NCBI RefSeq assembly: GCF_000737705.1
Contig: NZ_JPRH01000003.1
Location: forward strand, 248,001-312,000
From: Chryseobacterium soli
GTDB lineage: Bacteria > Bacteroidota > Bacteroidia > Flavobacteriales > Weeksellaceae
Direction: 5' to 3'
DNA length: 64,000 nucleotides
Of this stretch, positions 29,601 to 37,643 are shown in pieces (position 1 is the first letter of the stretch; every line of letters starts with the position of its first letter). A program made the translations under genes and the position numbers. Under the pieces are notes generated by a model that saw only the letters and a program-made list of their open reading frames with translations, was not told the DNA's origin and did no database searches.

Positions 29601-29735
29601 AACGTAGCGTTGTACAGAGTCACAAAATTCAATCAGGATACCAAACAGTTTGAATATGTGAAAAATGCCAATGGTTTAGCCCCTTTATCAGGGAATCCTT
29701 ATCAGATTCAGATTGGAGCAAAGTATAGCTTTTAA
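26649..29735 (+). CDS. TonB-dependent receptor, Oar-like
   Basis: 1028 aa from ATG 26649. Signal peptide 1-21 (ending AYAQ); carboxypeptidase-like regulatory domain (about 25-110: SIVGKVTGLGSTAQEKVKVT, NSKGEYIFKEIPLGGPY); plug domain (about 120-240: VVVTGNLKNKIGNLG, FTIDGMTAKNPTSAG, TNQYDVTLGRSGGGTVSAVTK); then a large 22-strand type barrel ending in the outer-membrane signal GAKYSF. The arrangement matches Oar-type receptors of Bacteroidota. It uses proton-motive force via TonB/ExbBD to import a large or scarce substrate, or acts in protein export and adhesion as suggested for Oar. A secreted glycerophosphodiesterase follows 63 nt later, hinting at a phospholipid head-group or glycerophosphodiester substrate. 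Confidence 0.93.
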   Translation: MKKVKIVLGLLFLGLGTMAYAQTTQASIVGKVTGLGSTAQEKVKVTIVNESTGFKTETETNSKGEYIFKEIPLGGPYTVMVNDEKKEGYNVNFGDQVTVNVSLGNGAKLIDEVVVTGNLKNKIGNLGAATAISAKNISMLPVNGRNFANLTELSPLSGKGGNLSGQLGSSTNFTIDGMTAKNPTSAGSTTSRSGAPFSISIEAVREFKITTNQYDVTLGRSGGGTVSAVTKSGTNKFSGSAWEYLRTNWLSSPYDIRGNKRQNDFSTSQFGFSLGGPIIKNKLHFFVAWDHQLDSRPLQIADIKSTDDEKRLNTTTQTLNQFLDIARSKYGVGNTPQFGSFDKVRNSDAGFLRLDWQINEKNLLTLRNNFTYDLNKNGLVDNTAINFFESYGNDKNLDNSLLLTLRTNVKSNITNELKAQYLYTFQDSYQNNELGKPVPRAVVEGVLSSVGATNIQIGGHRFGQEGFRNNVFQVVDNLYYNTDKIKYTFGADLMYTRSKSIYGSEVNGRFQFQGMTNFANLTPYRFYREVPLMDDPSVKSSIWNAGVYGQLQAKIAKGLDFMAGLRLDYGGYPKAEFNQKLFDEMGIRTDNQIKSFVIQPRFQFDWNINEGNKDFLKFGAGVFSSDINNYMVINNLVFDGKHLATVDVNPGKIGLTPDFPGYRNDYGTVPTLSQYQIPTINYTGKDAKIPIVYKANISYTHFFNERFRAGIAGYMALGRNNYFYYDRNMVANPYFTLANEGGRGVYVPASTIINNDANKSVSIDWKEGRINKNFGRVLELVSDGKVNQYSFVVDTSYRYWKDGEITASYTWSDIKDNTSYNGNVANSATLSTPVQSDPRDLRMSYSDSQFRNKVVLYGNSPTIAGFTVGLRYSGIGGTRFSLTTGGNVNGDFVDSNDLAYIFPNLTQALLSDPDVGKALKDYITDYNNKIAERNGGKNGFYGVWDVRVAKKIKFDKIGAFELSVDIFNVANLLNKEWGVNKSYGNVALYRVTKFNQDTKQFEYVKNANGLAPLSGNPYQIQIGAKYSF

Positions 29736-29798
29736 CAATTAAATAGTACCTTTATCAAACGGTCGCAAGACTTTTATATTTTAATTATCTAAATTATT

Positions 29799-30545
29799 AT
29801 GAAAAATTTTATCTTAGGGTTAGCAGTTTTAAGTACAGTACTCATGAAGGCACAAACCCAGATTATCGCACACAGAGGCTATTGGCAAACGCAGCCTCCT
29901 ACAACGGAAAATTCGATTAAGTCATTGGAAAATGCCCAGAAATTAAAAATTTATGGATCAGAATTCGATGTAAGGATGACTAAAGATGGTGTTTTAGTGA
30001 TCAATCATGATGAACACCACGGAGACATGGAAATCTCTGAAACCAATTTTAAAGACCTGGAAAAATTAAAATTATCAAACGGTGAGAACTTTCCTACCCT
30101 AAAAGACTATTTAAAACAAGGCAAAAAAGATCCTTCTGTAAAACTTATTGTAGAAGTTAAGCCGATTAAATCTCAGGAAAAAGAAAGCGAGATCGTTCAG
30201 AAAACCATCAAAATGATCAAAGACATGAAGCTGGAATCTCAGAGTGAATTCATTTCATTCAGCTTACATATCTGCAAAGAGATTAAAAGAGTGGAGCCTA
30301 AATTTAAAGTTCAGTACCTGAACGGGGAATTGTCTCCGGCACAGATTAAAAGTGAAGGACTGGATGGATTAGACTACCACTACAGTATTTTTGAGAAAAA
30401 TCCAACCTGGATCGCTGAAGCAAAAGCATTGGGTCTGATCACCAACTCATGGACGGTAAATGATCTTCCGGTTTACGAAGCACTGAAAAAGCAGGGAATA
30501 GGCTTTATCACAACCAATATTCCTGATCAGTTAAAAAATAAATAA
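29799..30545 (+). CDS. Periplasmic glycerophosphodiester phosphodiesterase
   Basis: 248 aa with a signal peptide (about 1-18). GDPD motifs: AHRGYW with His25, ENS at 37-39, SEFDVRMTKDGVLVINHDE with Glu55, Asp57 and His70 (general acid/base and metal ligands), later EVKP and the C-terminal SWTVNDLP. It hydrolyses glycerophosphodiesters to glycerol-3-phosphate and an alcohol. The short gap after the TonB receptor has no terminator, so co-transcription is likely and a scavenging pair is inferred. Confidence 0.93.
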   Translation: MKNFILGLAVLSTVLMKAQTQIIAHRGYWQTQPPTTENSIKSLENAQKLKIYGSEFDVRMTKDGVLVINHDEHHGDMEISETNFKDLEKLKLSNGENFPTLKDYLKQGKKDPSVKLIVEVKPIKSQEKESEIVQKTIKMIKDMKLESQSEFISFSLHICKEIKRVEPKFKVQYLNGELSPAQIKSEGLDGLDYHYSIFEKNPTWIAEAKALGLITNSWTVNDLPVYEALKKQGIGFITTNIPDQLKNK

Positions 30546-30576
30546 CGTTTTTTTTTTAAATTCACAACCAATACCC

Positions 30577-30609
30577 AAAGTCTGCCTCTTTAGAAAGGGG
30601 GCAGACTTT
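30577..30609 (+). terminator. Terminator after the GDPD gene
   Basis: AAAGTCTGCC (30577-30586) / GGCAGACTTT (30600-30609), with CTTT/AAAG pairing inside the loop, then a T-run. Confidence 0.92.
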
Positions 30610-30639
30610 TTTTACAGACGTATATAGATATCACGCCCC

Positions 30640-30666
30640 TGTCATTGCGAGGAACGAAGCAATCTC
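30640..30666 (+). repeat. Half-arm of a dispersed inverted repeat
   Basis: TGTCATTGCGAGGAACGAAG followed by CAATCTC is the widespread variant of the element at 2539-2612; the matching right arm is absent here. Directly beyond lies a copy of the 36-bp repeat, so the gap 30546-30857 is a patchwork of a terminator, two repeats and a promoter. Confidence 0.75.
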
Positions 30667-30699
30667 GGTTTTTAATAAGCATCATGTGCAAACGATTAA

Positions 30700-30735
30700 C
30701 ATATTCATCTGTGTAAATCAGAGAAATCTGTGGTT
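30700..30735 (+). repeat. Dispersed 36-bp repeat, copy 3
   Basis: CATATTCATCTGTGTAAATC then AGAGAAATCTGTGGTT; nearly identical to copies at 6853-6886 and 14543-14578. Confidence 0.85.
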
Positions 30736-30825
30736 ATAAAAATTTGAACCAAAAAGTCAAATTCATTCAATCATTAAAAAACTATTAAATACGGAATTTC
30801 CACCCACTATAAAAATGTTCTTTCG

Positions 30826-30833
30826 TAAATTTG
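30826..30833 (+). promoter_or_regulatory. -7 box of the SDR gene
   Basis: TAAATTTG matches TAnnTTTG. A TTG at 30831 that could open the frame earlier lies inside this box, so the ATG at 30858 is the start. Confidence 0.65.
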
Positions 30834-30857
30834 TACCACGAAAAAAGAACAATCATT

Positions 30858-31571
30858 ATGAATATAAGCGGAAAAAATGCCATTGTAACAGGTGGTGGAA
30901 GAGGTCTTGGTAAAGCAGTAGCGTTGGCATTGGCTAATGAAGGAGTCCATATCGCGATAACAGGAAGGAACGAAGAAAACCTTAAACACACGGTCGAAGA
31001 GATCAAAAACCTGGGTGTGAATGCAGTATATGCTGTATTTAACGTTGATGATGAAGCTGAAGTAAAAAAAGGAATTGAATCTCTGGGAGAAGAATTGGGC
31101 GGCGTAGATATCCTGATCAATAACGCAGGAATAGGAGATTTTGGAAGCATTGAAGAAATGTCTTCTGAAACATGGGAGCAGGTGATTAAAACCAACCTTT
31201 TCGGAGTGTATTATGCTGCAAAAGCAGTATATCCATTCATGAAAGCAAAAGGAGAAGGAGATATTGTGAATGTTTCCTCAACAGCAGGATTAAAAGGCGG
31301 TCCGAATATGTCTGCATATGCAGCTTCAAAAGCGGCGGTGGTTTCCTTATCACAGTCGATGATGGCAGAATGGAGAAAACAAAACATCCGTGTTATCACC
31401 TTAACGCCAAGTACCATTGCTTCCGATATGAGTATTCAGGGAGGACTTACAGACGGAAACCCGGACAAAGTTCTTCAGCCGGAAGATTTTGCAGAATGGG
31501 TAAGAGATATCCTGAAAATGAACAGAAGAGCTTTAATAGCGAATGCTTCTATTTTCTCTACGAATCCGTAA
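30858..31571 (+). CDS. Short-chain dehydrogenase, 3-oxoacyl-ACP reductase-like
   Basis: 237 aa from ATG 30858. Classical SDR: cofactor loop TGGGRGLG (11-18), NNAG (88-91), the catalytic set Asn113, Ser140/141 (NVSSTAGL), Tyr154 and Lys158 (YAASK). Arg38 in the segment AITGRNEENL suggests NADPH preference. Closest in style to FabG-type reductases, but several SDR roles share this pattern and no fatty-acid genes are adjacent, so the true substrate is uncertain. Ends before a hairpin terminator. Confidence 0.88.
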   Translation: MNISGKNAIVTGGGRGLGKAVALALANEGVHIAITGRNEENLKHTVEEIKNLGVNAVYAVFNVDDEAEVKKGIESLGEELGGVDILINNAGIGDFGSIEEMSSETWEQVIKTNLFGVYYAAKAVYPFMKAKGEGDIVNVSSTAGLKGGPNMSAYAASKAAVVSLSQSMMAEWRKQNIRVITLTPSTIASDMSIQGGLTDGNPDKVLQPEDFAEWVRDILKMNRRALIANASIFSTNP

Positions 31572-31597
31572 CATTTACACTAACTTTTACAAGAATG

Positions 31598-31619
31598 AAA
31601 GCGGGCTTTAGTCCGCTTT
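31598..31619 (+). terminator. Terminator after the SDR gene
   Basis: AAAGCGG (31598-31604) / CCGCTTT (31613-31619) hairpin with T-run; the loop contains the GGCTTTAGTCC core common in intergenic hairpins of this group. Confidence 0.8.
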
Positions 31620-31623
31620 TCCT

Positions 31624-31631
31624 TATTTTTG
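31624..31631 (+). promoter_or_regulatory. -7 box of prmA
   Basis: TATTTTTG fits TAnnTTTG and lies next to the preceding terminator's T-run. Transcription would start about 31637, giving a very short leader to ATG 31647 and excluding the upstream ATG at 31629. Confidence 0.6.
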
Positions 31632-31646
31632 CAACAAATTATTCAC

Positions 31647-32474
31647 ATGCAAAATTATTTAGAATTCAATTTTAAGGTTTCTCCACAGCAACCTTGGAGT
31701 GATATATTAATGGCAGAGCTTATCGAAATCGGTTTTGACAGTTTTACAGAAGAAATTGAGGGAATTTTAGGCTATATCCAGAAGGACTTATTCAAAGAAG
31801 ATGAGCTTAAAGCCCTTTCGATTTTTGAAAATGAAAATGTGAAAATTGAATATTCATTCCAGGAAATGCCGAACATCAACTGGAATGAAGAATGGGAAAA
31901 GAATTTCTCTCCAATCAATATTGATGATAAAGTACTGATCAGAGCAGAATTTCATGAATCCGTTCCGGGAATGCACGAAATTGTGATCCAACCTAAAATG
32001 TCTTTCGGGACAGGGCATCATCCAACGACCCATTTGATGATCCAGCAGATGATGGATATTGATTTTAACGGTAAAAAAGTCCTGGATATGGGATGTGGAA
32101 CATCCGTACTGGCGATTTATGCAAAACAGCAGGGCGCAGGAGATGTTAAAGCTATTGATATTGATGAATGGTCTGTTGAAAACTCAAAAGAAAATGCAGG
32201 AAGAAACAATGTGTCATTAGATATTGAGCTGGGTACTGCTGAAAACTTAGGAAAAGAAAATTTTGATATTATTTTGGCGAATATCAACCGAAATATTTTA
32301 ATCTCTGATATTCCGACCTATGTTTCTGTTTTAAATGCTGGTGGACAACTATTGCTTTCCGGATTATGTTTCTTTGATGTGGATGATATTCTGGAAGTAT
32401 GCAAAGAAAGCGGTCTGGAGTTGAAAAAACAATTACAGCGTGAAGAGTGGGTAAGCTTACTGCTGGAAAAATAA
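31647..32474 (+). CDS. prmA: Ribosomal protein L11 methyltransferase
   Basis: 275 aa from ATG 31647. N-terminal substrate-binding domain (about 1-95), followed by a class I SAM methyltransferase domain: the PrmA-typical SFGTGHHPTTHLMI, SAM motif VLDMGCGTSVLAIYA, acidic AIDIDEWSVENSKEN, and the NPPY-like ILANINRNIL. Trimethylates ribosomal protein L11. Usual PrmA wording is GCGSGILAIAA; here Thr replaces the first Ser. Confidence 0.95.
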   Translation: MQNYLEFNFKVSPQQPWSDILMAELIEIGFDSFTEEIEGILGYIQKDLFKEDELKALSIFENENVKIEYSFQEMPNINWNEEWEKNFSPINIDDKVLIRAEFHESVPGMHEIVIQPKMSFGTGHHPTTHLMIQQMMDIDFNGKKVLDMGCGTSVLAIYAKQQGAGDVKAIDIDEWSVENSKENAGRNNVSLDIELGTAENLGKENFDIILANINRNILISDIPTYVSVLNAGGQLLLSGLCFFDVDDILEVCKESGLELKKQLQREEWVSLLLEK

Positions 32475-32491
32475 TCAACAAAACTACAGAT

Positions 32492-33334
32492 ATGAGAGCT
32501 TTACTGACTGTTCTTTTTATATGCATGCTGCAGTTTTTTTCGGCACAGGAAGAGGAAATGGCTTATTCTAACGGAGTTTTTAATTTTGAAGAAAATAAGA
32601 CACAGAAGATTTTTACCGATTGGACCAGAGTAAGAAAGGAACCGAATGTGAATTCCCAAATCCTTGATTCTTTACAAACCAATCAGCAGGTGCTGGTTCT
32701 AAAACAGGATGAAACTATTTTGAAGTTAGGAGAAAGACGGGCCAACTGGTACAAGGTTTCTTACCAAAAAGGAGATTTAACATCTGAAGGTTATGTCTGG
32801 GGCGCCAATCTTTGTGTAGGCTACCGGAATAAAAACGGATATGATTTCCTTTTCGGACTGACAAAAACAATTGATCGGAAAGATAAAAAATTCAATGAAA
32901 GTTTTCAACAAAATATTGCTGCGATAAAAGTGCTAGAAGGAAATACGCTGATCGATGAGGTTTCCTTTGATACCGGAAGAGGCGAAGAACTTAGCTTTGG
33001 AAGTTTCGTCATAGAAAGCAATCATAAACTGCAGAATGTTGAAATGACCCTCAGAGCGACAGTTTCCGGTGAGGCCTGCGGTATTGCGGGGTATAGCCAG
33101 TATGTTCTTTTTAAAGATAAAAAAATGATTGCCCTTCCTCAATTGATGAATGTAGGGGATGCAGATGTCTATTATCACAGTGAAGAATTCATATTTCCCA
33201 ATGATAAAGGAGGAATTCCCAATGCTTTTATCTTTAAAATGGAGGAAATGGAAAGAGACGACCGTGACAGAGAAAAGAAGAAACGGTCTTCCAAAACCTA
33301 TCTATGGAATGGAAGCTCTTATCAACTGAAATAA
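32492..33334 (+). CDS. Secreted SH3-domain protein, hypothetical
   Basis: 280 aa from ATG 32492, 17 nt after prmA. Signal peptide 1-17 (ending FFSAQ). Residues about 35-105 look like a bacterial SH3 domain (DWTRVRKEPNVNSQILDSL ... KLGERRANWYKVSYQKG ... GYVWGANLC). The remaining part (about 110-260) is beta-rich without a recognised family; it holds paired GEACGIAGYSQ and ends in a basic ERDDRDREKKKR stretch. SH3 domains of this kind often bind peptidoglycan, so envelope placement is inferred. Confidence 0.75.
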   Translation: MRALLTVLFICMLQFFSAQEEEMAYSNGVFNFEENKTQKIFTDWTRVRKEPNVNSQILDSLQTNQQVLVLKQDETILKLGERRANWYKVSYQKGDLTSEGYVWGANLCVGYRNKNGYDFLFGLTKTIDRKDKKFNESFQQNIAAIKVLEGNTLIDEVSFDTGRGEELSFGSFVIESNHKLQNVEMTLRATVSGEACGIAGYSQYVLFKDKKMIALPQLMNVGDADVYYHSEEFIFPNDKGGIPNAFIFKMEEMERDDRDREKKKRSSKTYLWNGSSYQLK

Positions 33335-33354
33335 AATTTTTAAAGTATAATTTG

Positions 33355-33382
33355 AAAACCGCTGTATATTTATAGCGGTTTT
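33355..33382 (+). terminator. Terminator after the SH3-domain gene
   Basis: AAAACCGCTGTA / TATAGCGGTTTT hairpin with a T-run. Confidence 0.9.
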
Positions 33383-33423
33383 TTTATTTTTATAAGATGA
33401 TTAAAAAATAATAACCGATCTCT

Positions 33424-33804
33424 ATGAAAAAAAGTTTGAAAATTGTCTTGTTTATAGGAAGCTGTATGCTGTTGTGCTCGTGCCCTGCGAGCTCATTCGT
33501 AATGTATAAACTGGTCGGTAGCGACAACGATTCTTACCGTGAATACTATGACTTGATTGATGGGTCTGACACTATCCGTGCAAAGGTGGGCGTCCTGCAT
33601 AGTTTCATAGATAAAAAAACATATTTGACTGTAAAATTAAACCATGTAAAAGAAAAGAAATATAAAGTGTTTTCCACTGCGTACGGTGAAATCTCTATGA
33701 CATCAGAAGAACCTTATATATTTAATAAAGAATTAAAATCGACGAAGAAAAGAGATACCGTAATGATTGAAAATGCAGGCAAACGCTATTATTTTACCCG
33801 TTAA
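33424..33804 (+). CDS. Small hypothetical lipoprotein
   Basis: 126 aa. N-terminal signal with lipobox-like LLCSC (Cys18/Cys20), suggesting a lipoprotein; the mature portion is beta-rich (TIRAKVGVLHSFI, YLTVKLNHVKEKKYKVF). No family recognised. Single gene after a terminator, convergent with sbcC; no obvious terminator follows in the 100-nt gap. Confidence 0.65.
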   Translation: MKKSLKIVLFIGSCMLLCSCPASSFVMYKLVGSDNDSYREYYDLIDGSDTIRAKVGVLHSFIDKKTYLTVKLNHVKEKKYKVFSTAYGEISMTSEEPYIFNKELKSTKKRDTVMIENAGKRYYFTR

Positions 33805-33904
33805 GAAGATTTTTCAATCACTTTTGAATCTAAAAGAGATGATGGAATATTCCATTCTGTCAAAAATGTTATTCAACACGATAATATGTTACGAAAGCCA
33901 ATGA

Positions 33905-36900
33905 TTAATAATTCCCTACAACTTCCACTTTACTTCTTCCACTAGCCATTTTGCTTACCCTGATCTGCACCGGGATACGTTCGGTCATTTCCTGAACATG
34001 AGAAATTACCCCAACTTTCCGTCCCTGATTATGAAGTCTTTCCAGCGCGTCCATAGCGATATTGAGCGTAGCCGGATCTAAAGAGCCAAAACCTTCATCG
34101 ATAAATAAAGATTCTACCTTCATACGGCTGGAAGAAAGGGAAGCAAGTCCTAAAGCCAATGCCAGAGAGATCAGGAAAGACTCTCCGCCCGAAAGTGAAT
34201 ATACGGTTCGCACTTCACCGCCCATATCCTGATCCACGACCTGAAGTCCAAGCGTAGAAGGAATACGTTCAATAGTATATCGGTTGGTCAGTATTTCGAG
34301 ATGAATATTCGCATATCCTAATAAGGCGTCCAGTGTATATTCCTGGGCGATTTGCCGGAACTTTTTACCATCGGCGGAACCTATGATATCATTGAGCTTG
34401 CCCCAGTTTTCCGTAATCGATAACTGCGCGGTGATGCTTTTCAGCAAATCACCGATTTTCCCTTTATTAGCTTCATCCTGCTGAAGTTTAAAGTTGATTT
34501 CCCCTTTGATGCGTTTTCTTTCTTCAGTATCAGATTTTGTGGTACGGTGTAATTCCGTAAGATCAGATAAAGACCTTTCGGAAATGACTTTTTGCTTGTG
34601 TGATTCTAAAAGCTGGGTTCTTTCCTTATGGATAGAGGCTGCTTTAGTTACTTCTTCGTCAATGGTTTGTAATGCAGTTCGTTCCGTATCGATCCAGTCG
34701 CTGCTGAGCGAAAGTAATTGGTAGAGTTCGTCCTGGGTTAAATGTTGATGATACTTCTGGTTGTAATCATCAAGCCATTTCTGTATTGTATTCACAGCAC
34801 CTAATGCATCATTTTCTAAAGTGGTTAATGCTGCCAGCAGTTCATCTTTTTGGGTATTTGCTTTGGTGCTGTCAATGCTTAATTGCTGTTTTTCAGTTGT
34901 AAAGGTTTCAACTTTTTGCTGTACTTCCGTAACTTCTTTTTTGAATTGCAGCTCAATATCTGCTGCTGCTTTCCCTTCAAAGATCATCTTTCGCTGATCC
35001 TGCAGTTCCTGATATGTTTTATGTTGAGAATTGTAGTGCTCTGCTTTTTCAGCAACATCTTTCCCCATATTTTCAGCTTGAGTCTCAAGTTCTTTCACCG
35101 TAGCAGAAATAATATCATGCTGACGGTTATGACGCTCCAGTTCTTCAATGCTTTCTTTCCATTTTTTAGAAAATGTACTAATACGGTCGATGAACGGAGC
35201 AGGAGCTGCTTTCCATTTTTCCATCCAGTCCGGACTTACAAAATATGGACTAAGCATTTTTTCAATTTCGCCAAGAGCCGATGATCCTCTTTCCTGTTCC
35301 TTTATCGTGGCAGTTTGCTGCTCGAGGTATAAAGTTAGGGCATTCGTATTATCCTTTATTTGATTAGTAATACTGTCAATATGTTCCTTTAATTCTTCCA
35401 GTTTTGTTTTATCTGCTTCCAGCTGTAATTTCTGTTTGGAATGCTCCTGTATTTTGTTTTGCAGATCATTTTGTTTGAGGGTAAGCTCCTGAAGCTGTTT
35501 CTCCATCTGTTCTGCTTTCTCAGAATCCGGAATATTGCTGATGATTTGGGCTATATCAAACTTTTCCCATTCCTGTTTTTTAAGATCAATGCTCGCACGC
35601 TTACTGTTGAGGTCTTCCTGTTGTTTTTGGATGGTCTGCTGAAGACTTTTACATTCCTGGTTTAAACTGCTGTGAAGTCGCAATGTGGTTACATGAGTAT
35701 TTTCATTCGCTTGATGTGTAGTTTCCAGGGTAGACAGAACATTTTCGAGTTGCGGATTGTGTAAGGCGTAAGGATGATTTTCACTTCCACATACAGGGCA
35801 GGGTTCGTGATCAACAAGTCCTTCTCTAAGCATTTCTACATTCTCAGAAGCTGCCAGACGGGCCTGCTGCAATAGCTTTGCAGACGTTTCTTTTTGTGTA
35901 TTTTCTATCGATAATCTTTCAGTGATTTGGTTAAAATTCTCCTGTTTGGATTGATAATCCGTCTGATCCTGTATCTGTTTTTGCTCTAAAGCCTTGAAAT
36001 CCGTCAGAAGACTGTACAGCAACTGCCAGTGAGCCTGTGCCTGGATGGTACGATGTACTGCCTGATCAGTGTTGGATTTATCCAGCTGTAAAGCTTCTAT
36101 TGGGAGTAAAAGAAGCTCCTTTGATTGAACATCATACTTGCTTTTTAGGGCTTCCCATTCTTTCTGATACGATTTCAGACTGACCTCTAAACCTGTTTTT
36201 TCAGCTTCCTTAGACTTGATTTTTTGCTGCAATTCTTCAGAAATTGTTGCAGATGCCAGTAAAGAATCCAGCAGCTTTTGGGCATCCTGAAGCTTAGAGA
36301 TGATCACATCCCTGTTTTCAGCAATAGCACTGCGGTCTGAATTGTCTTTTTTCCAGTCTTCAAGTATTTTTATGTCTGCTGAAAGAGTTGATAATTTCGT
36401 TTTTTGATCCGTTAAAGTTTGCTGATGCATGCTGTTTTTTGCAGAGGCATTTTCAAATTCTTCCTTAGCTTTTGTGAGCTGAACTGTTTTTTCAGAAAGC
36501 AGGGTTTCCAGCTTTTTAGCCTCCTCCAATAGAGGAAGAGCATCATTCAGCAGTTTGTTTTTGGCTAAAAGTTCTTCTTCCGAAGCAAGCAATTCTTTTT
36601 CAAGTCCTTCTTGTTTCAGATGAAGTTTTAAAATACTTTCTTTTACTATTTCTAATGCTTTTATTTTCTCTGCCTGCTGTTTTTGGGTATACCGTAAAGC
36701 ATCCGTCCAGGTTCTTGCTTTTTGTGCCTGTTCTGCCTGAAACAGTTTCTGTTTACGCTGGATGGCTTGTGTTTGTACTTCAGTAGCCTGTTGCAAGCTT
36801 ATTTGGGCTTCATTCCGGCCGATCTGTAATTCAGCCAGCTGTTCATGCCAGTTGATCTCTTTGGTGAGAATTTCGAGCTCTTTGTCCAGTGCTGTAATTT

Positions 36901-37642
36901 GAGCTTCCAGATGAGCCTGTTCCGTTTGCAGAGCAGTTATTTCTTCTTCATTAAGAGTAATGATTCCTTCCTTACGAATGTTGAGGTCACGCAGCTGCTG
37001 TTCCTCATACTTATATTTTTCAAAAATCTTTTTTGAAATTTCAGAGTAAATATGAGTACCTGTCAGTTTTTCAAGCAGCGAAGATTTTTCATCCTTATTC
37101 GCTTTCATAAAAGCAGTGAAATCACCTTGTGCTAGCAAAACCGAACGGGTAAACTGTTCAAAATTCAATCCTACCAGCCGTTCTATTTCTTTATATGTTT
37201 CCGCTTTTTTTCCTGGAATATCAAAATTGGAAGTCATATTTTTTAACAGCACTGAATCGGATTGTATGCTGCCCTCCGCCTTATTTCTGGCCCGTCTTAC
37301 ACTCCAGGTGGCGCGGTATTGCTGACCGTCGATCCCTATAAATTCTACTTCGGCAAGACCCTCTGCGGTCCCGTCCCGGAGAATACCACGCACATCTCCC
37401 TGGCTGATAGTACTTCCCTGAACATCATAGATTTCTATCCCCATTTCTTTAGCCTGCAGATATCGGGGTGTTTTACCATACAATGCAAGGCAAAGAGCAT
37501 CCAGTAAAGTCGATTTACCGGCACCTGTAGCCCCTGTAATGGCAAAAATTCCGGCAGAGGATAAAGGTTCCGCTGTAAAGTCAATTTCCGTATTTCCTTC
37601 CAGAGAGGCCAGGTTTTTCGTGCGTATGGCTATGATCTTCAT
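33905..37642 (-). CDS. sbcC: Exonuclease subunit SbcC
   Basis: 1245 aa. SMC/Rad50-type ATPase: N-terminal Walker A GATGAGKST (37-45), long coiled coils on both sides of a zinc hook CPVC (Cys615-Cys618), and C-terminal signature YSLSGGES with Walker B SLFIDEGFGSLD. Together with SbcD it forms the nuclease complex that opens hairpin and protein-blocked DNA ends. Starts 1 nt after the sbcD stop, so the two are one operon. Length is longer than E. coli SbcC (1048), as often in Bacteroidota. Confidence 0.95.
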   Translation of the reverse strand: MKIIAIRTKNLASLEGNTEIDFTAEPLSSAGIFAITGATGAGKSTLLDALCLALYGKTPRYLQAKEMGIEIYDVQGSTISQGDVRGILRDGTAEGLAEVEFIGIDGQQYRATWSVRRARNKAEGSIQSDSVLLKNMTSNFDIPGKKAETYKEIERLVGLNFEQFTRSVLLAQGDFTAFMKANKDEKSSLLEKLTGTHIYSEISKKIFEKYKYEEQQLRDLNIRKEGIITLNEEEITALQTEQAHLEAQITALDKELEILTKEINWHEQLAELQIGRNEAQISLQQATEVQTQAIQRKQKLFQAEQAQKARTWTDALRYTQKQQAEKIKALEIVKESILKLHLKQEGLEKELLASEEELLAKNKLLNDALPLLEEAKKLETLLSEKTVQLTKAKEEFENASAKNSMHQQTLTDQKTKLSTLSADIKILEDWKKDNSDRSAIAENRDVIISKLQDAQKLLDSLLASATISEELQQKIKSKEAEKTGLEVSLKSYQKEWEALKSKYDVQSKELLLLPIEALQLDKSNTDQAVHRTIQAQAHWQLLYSLLTDFKALEQKQIQDQTDYQSKQENFNQITERLSIENTQKETSAKLLQQARLAASENVEMLREGLVDHEPCPVCGSENHPYALHNPQLENVLSTLETTHQANENTHVTTLRLHSSLNQECKSLQQTIQKQQEDLNSKRASIDLKKQEWEKFDIAQIISNIPDSEKAEQMEKQLQELTLKQNDLQNKIQEHSKQKLQLEADKTKLEELKEHIDSITNQIKDNTNALTLYLEQQTATIKEQERGSSALGEIEKMLSPYFVSPDWMEKWKAAPAPFIDRISTFSKKWKESIEELERHNRQHDIISATVKELETQAENMGKDVAEKAEHYNSQHKTYQELQDQRKMIFEGKAAADIELQFKKEVTEVQQKVETFTTEKQQLSIDSTKANTQKDELLAALTTLENDALGAVNTIQKWLDDYNQKYHQHLTQDELYQLLSLSSDWIDTERTALQTIDEEVTKAASIHKERTQLLESHKQKVISERSLSDLTELHRTTKSDTEERKRIKGEINFKLQQDEANKGKIGDLLKSITAQLSITENWGKLNDIIGSADGKKFRQIAQEYTLDALLGYANIHLEILTNRYTIERIPSTLGLQVVDQDMGGEVRTVYSLSGGESFLISLALALGLASLSSSRMKVESLFIDEGFGSLDPATLNIAMDALERLHNQGRKVGVISHVQEMTERIPVQIRVSKMASGRSKVEVVGNY

Positions 37643-37643
37643 C

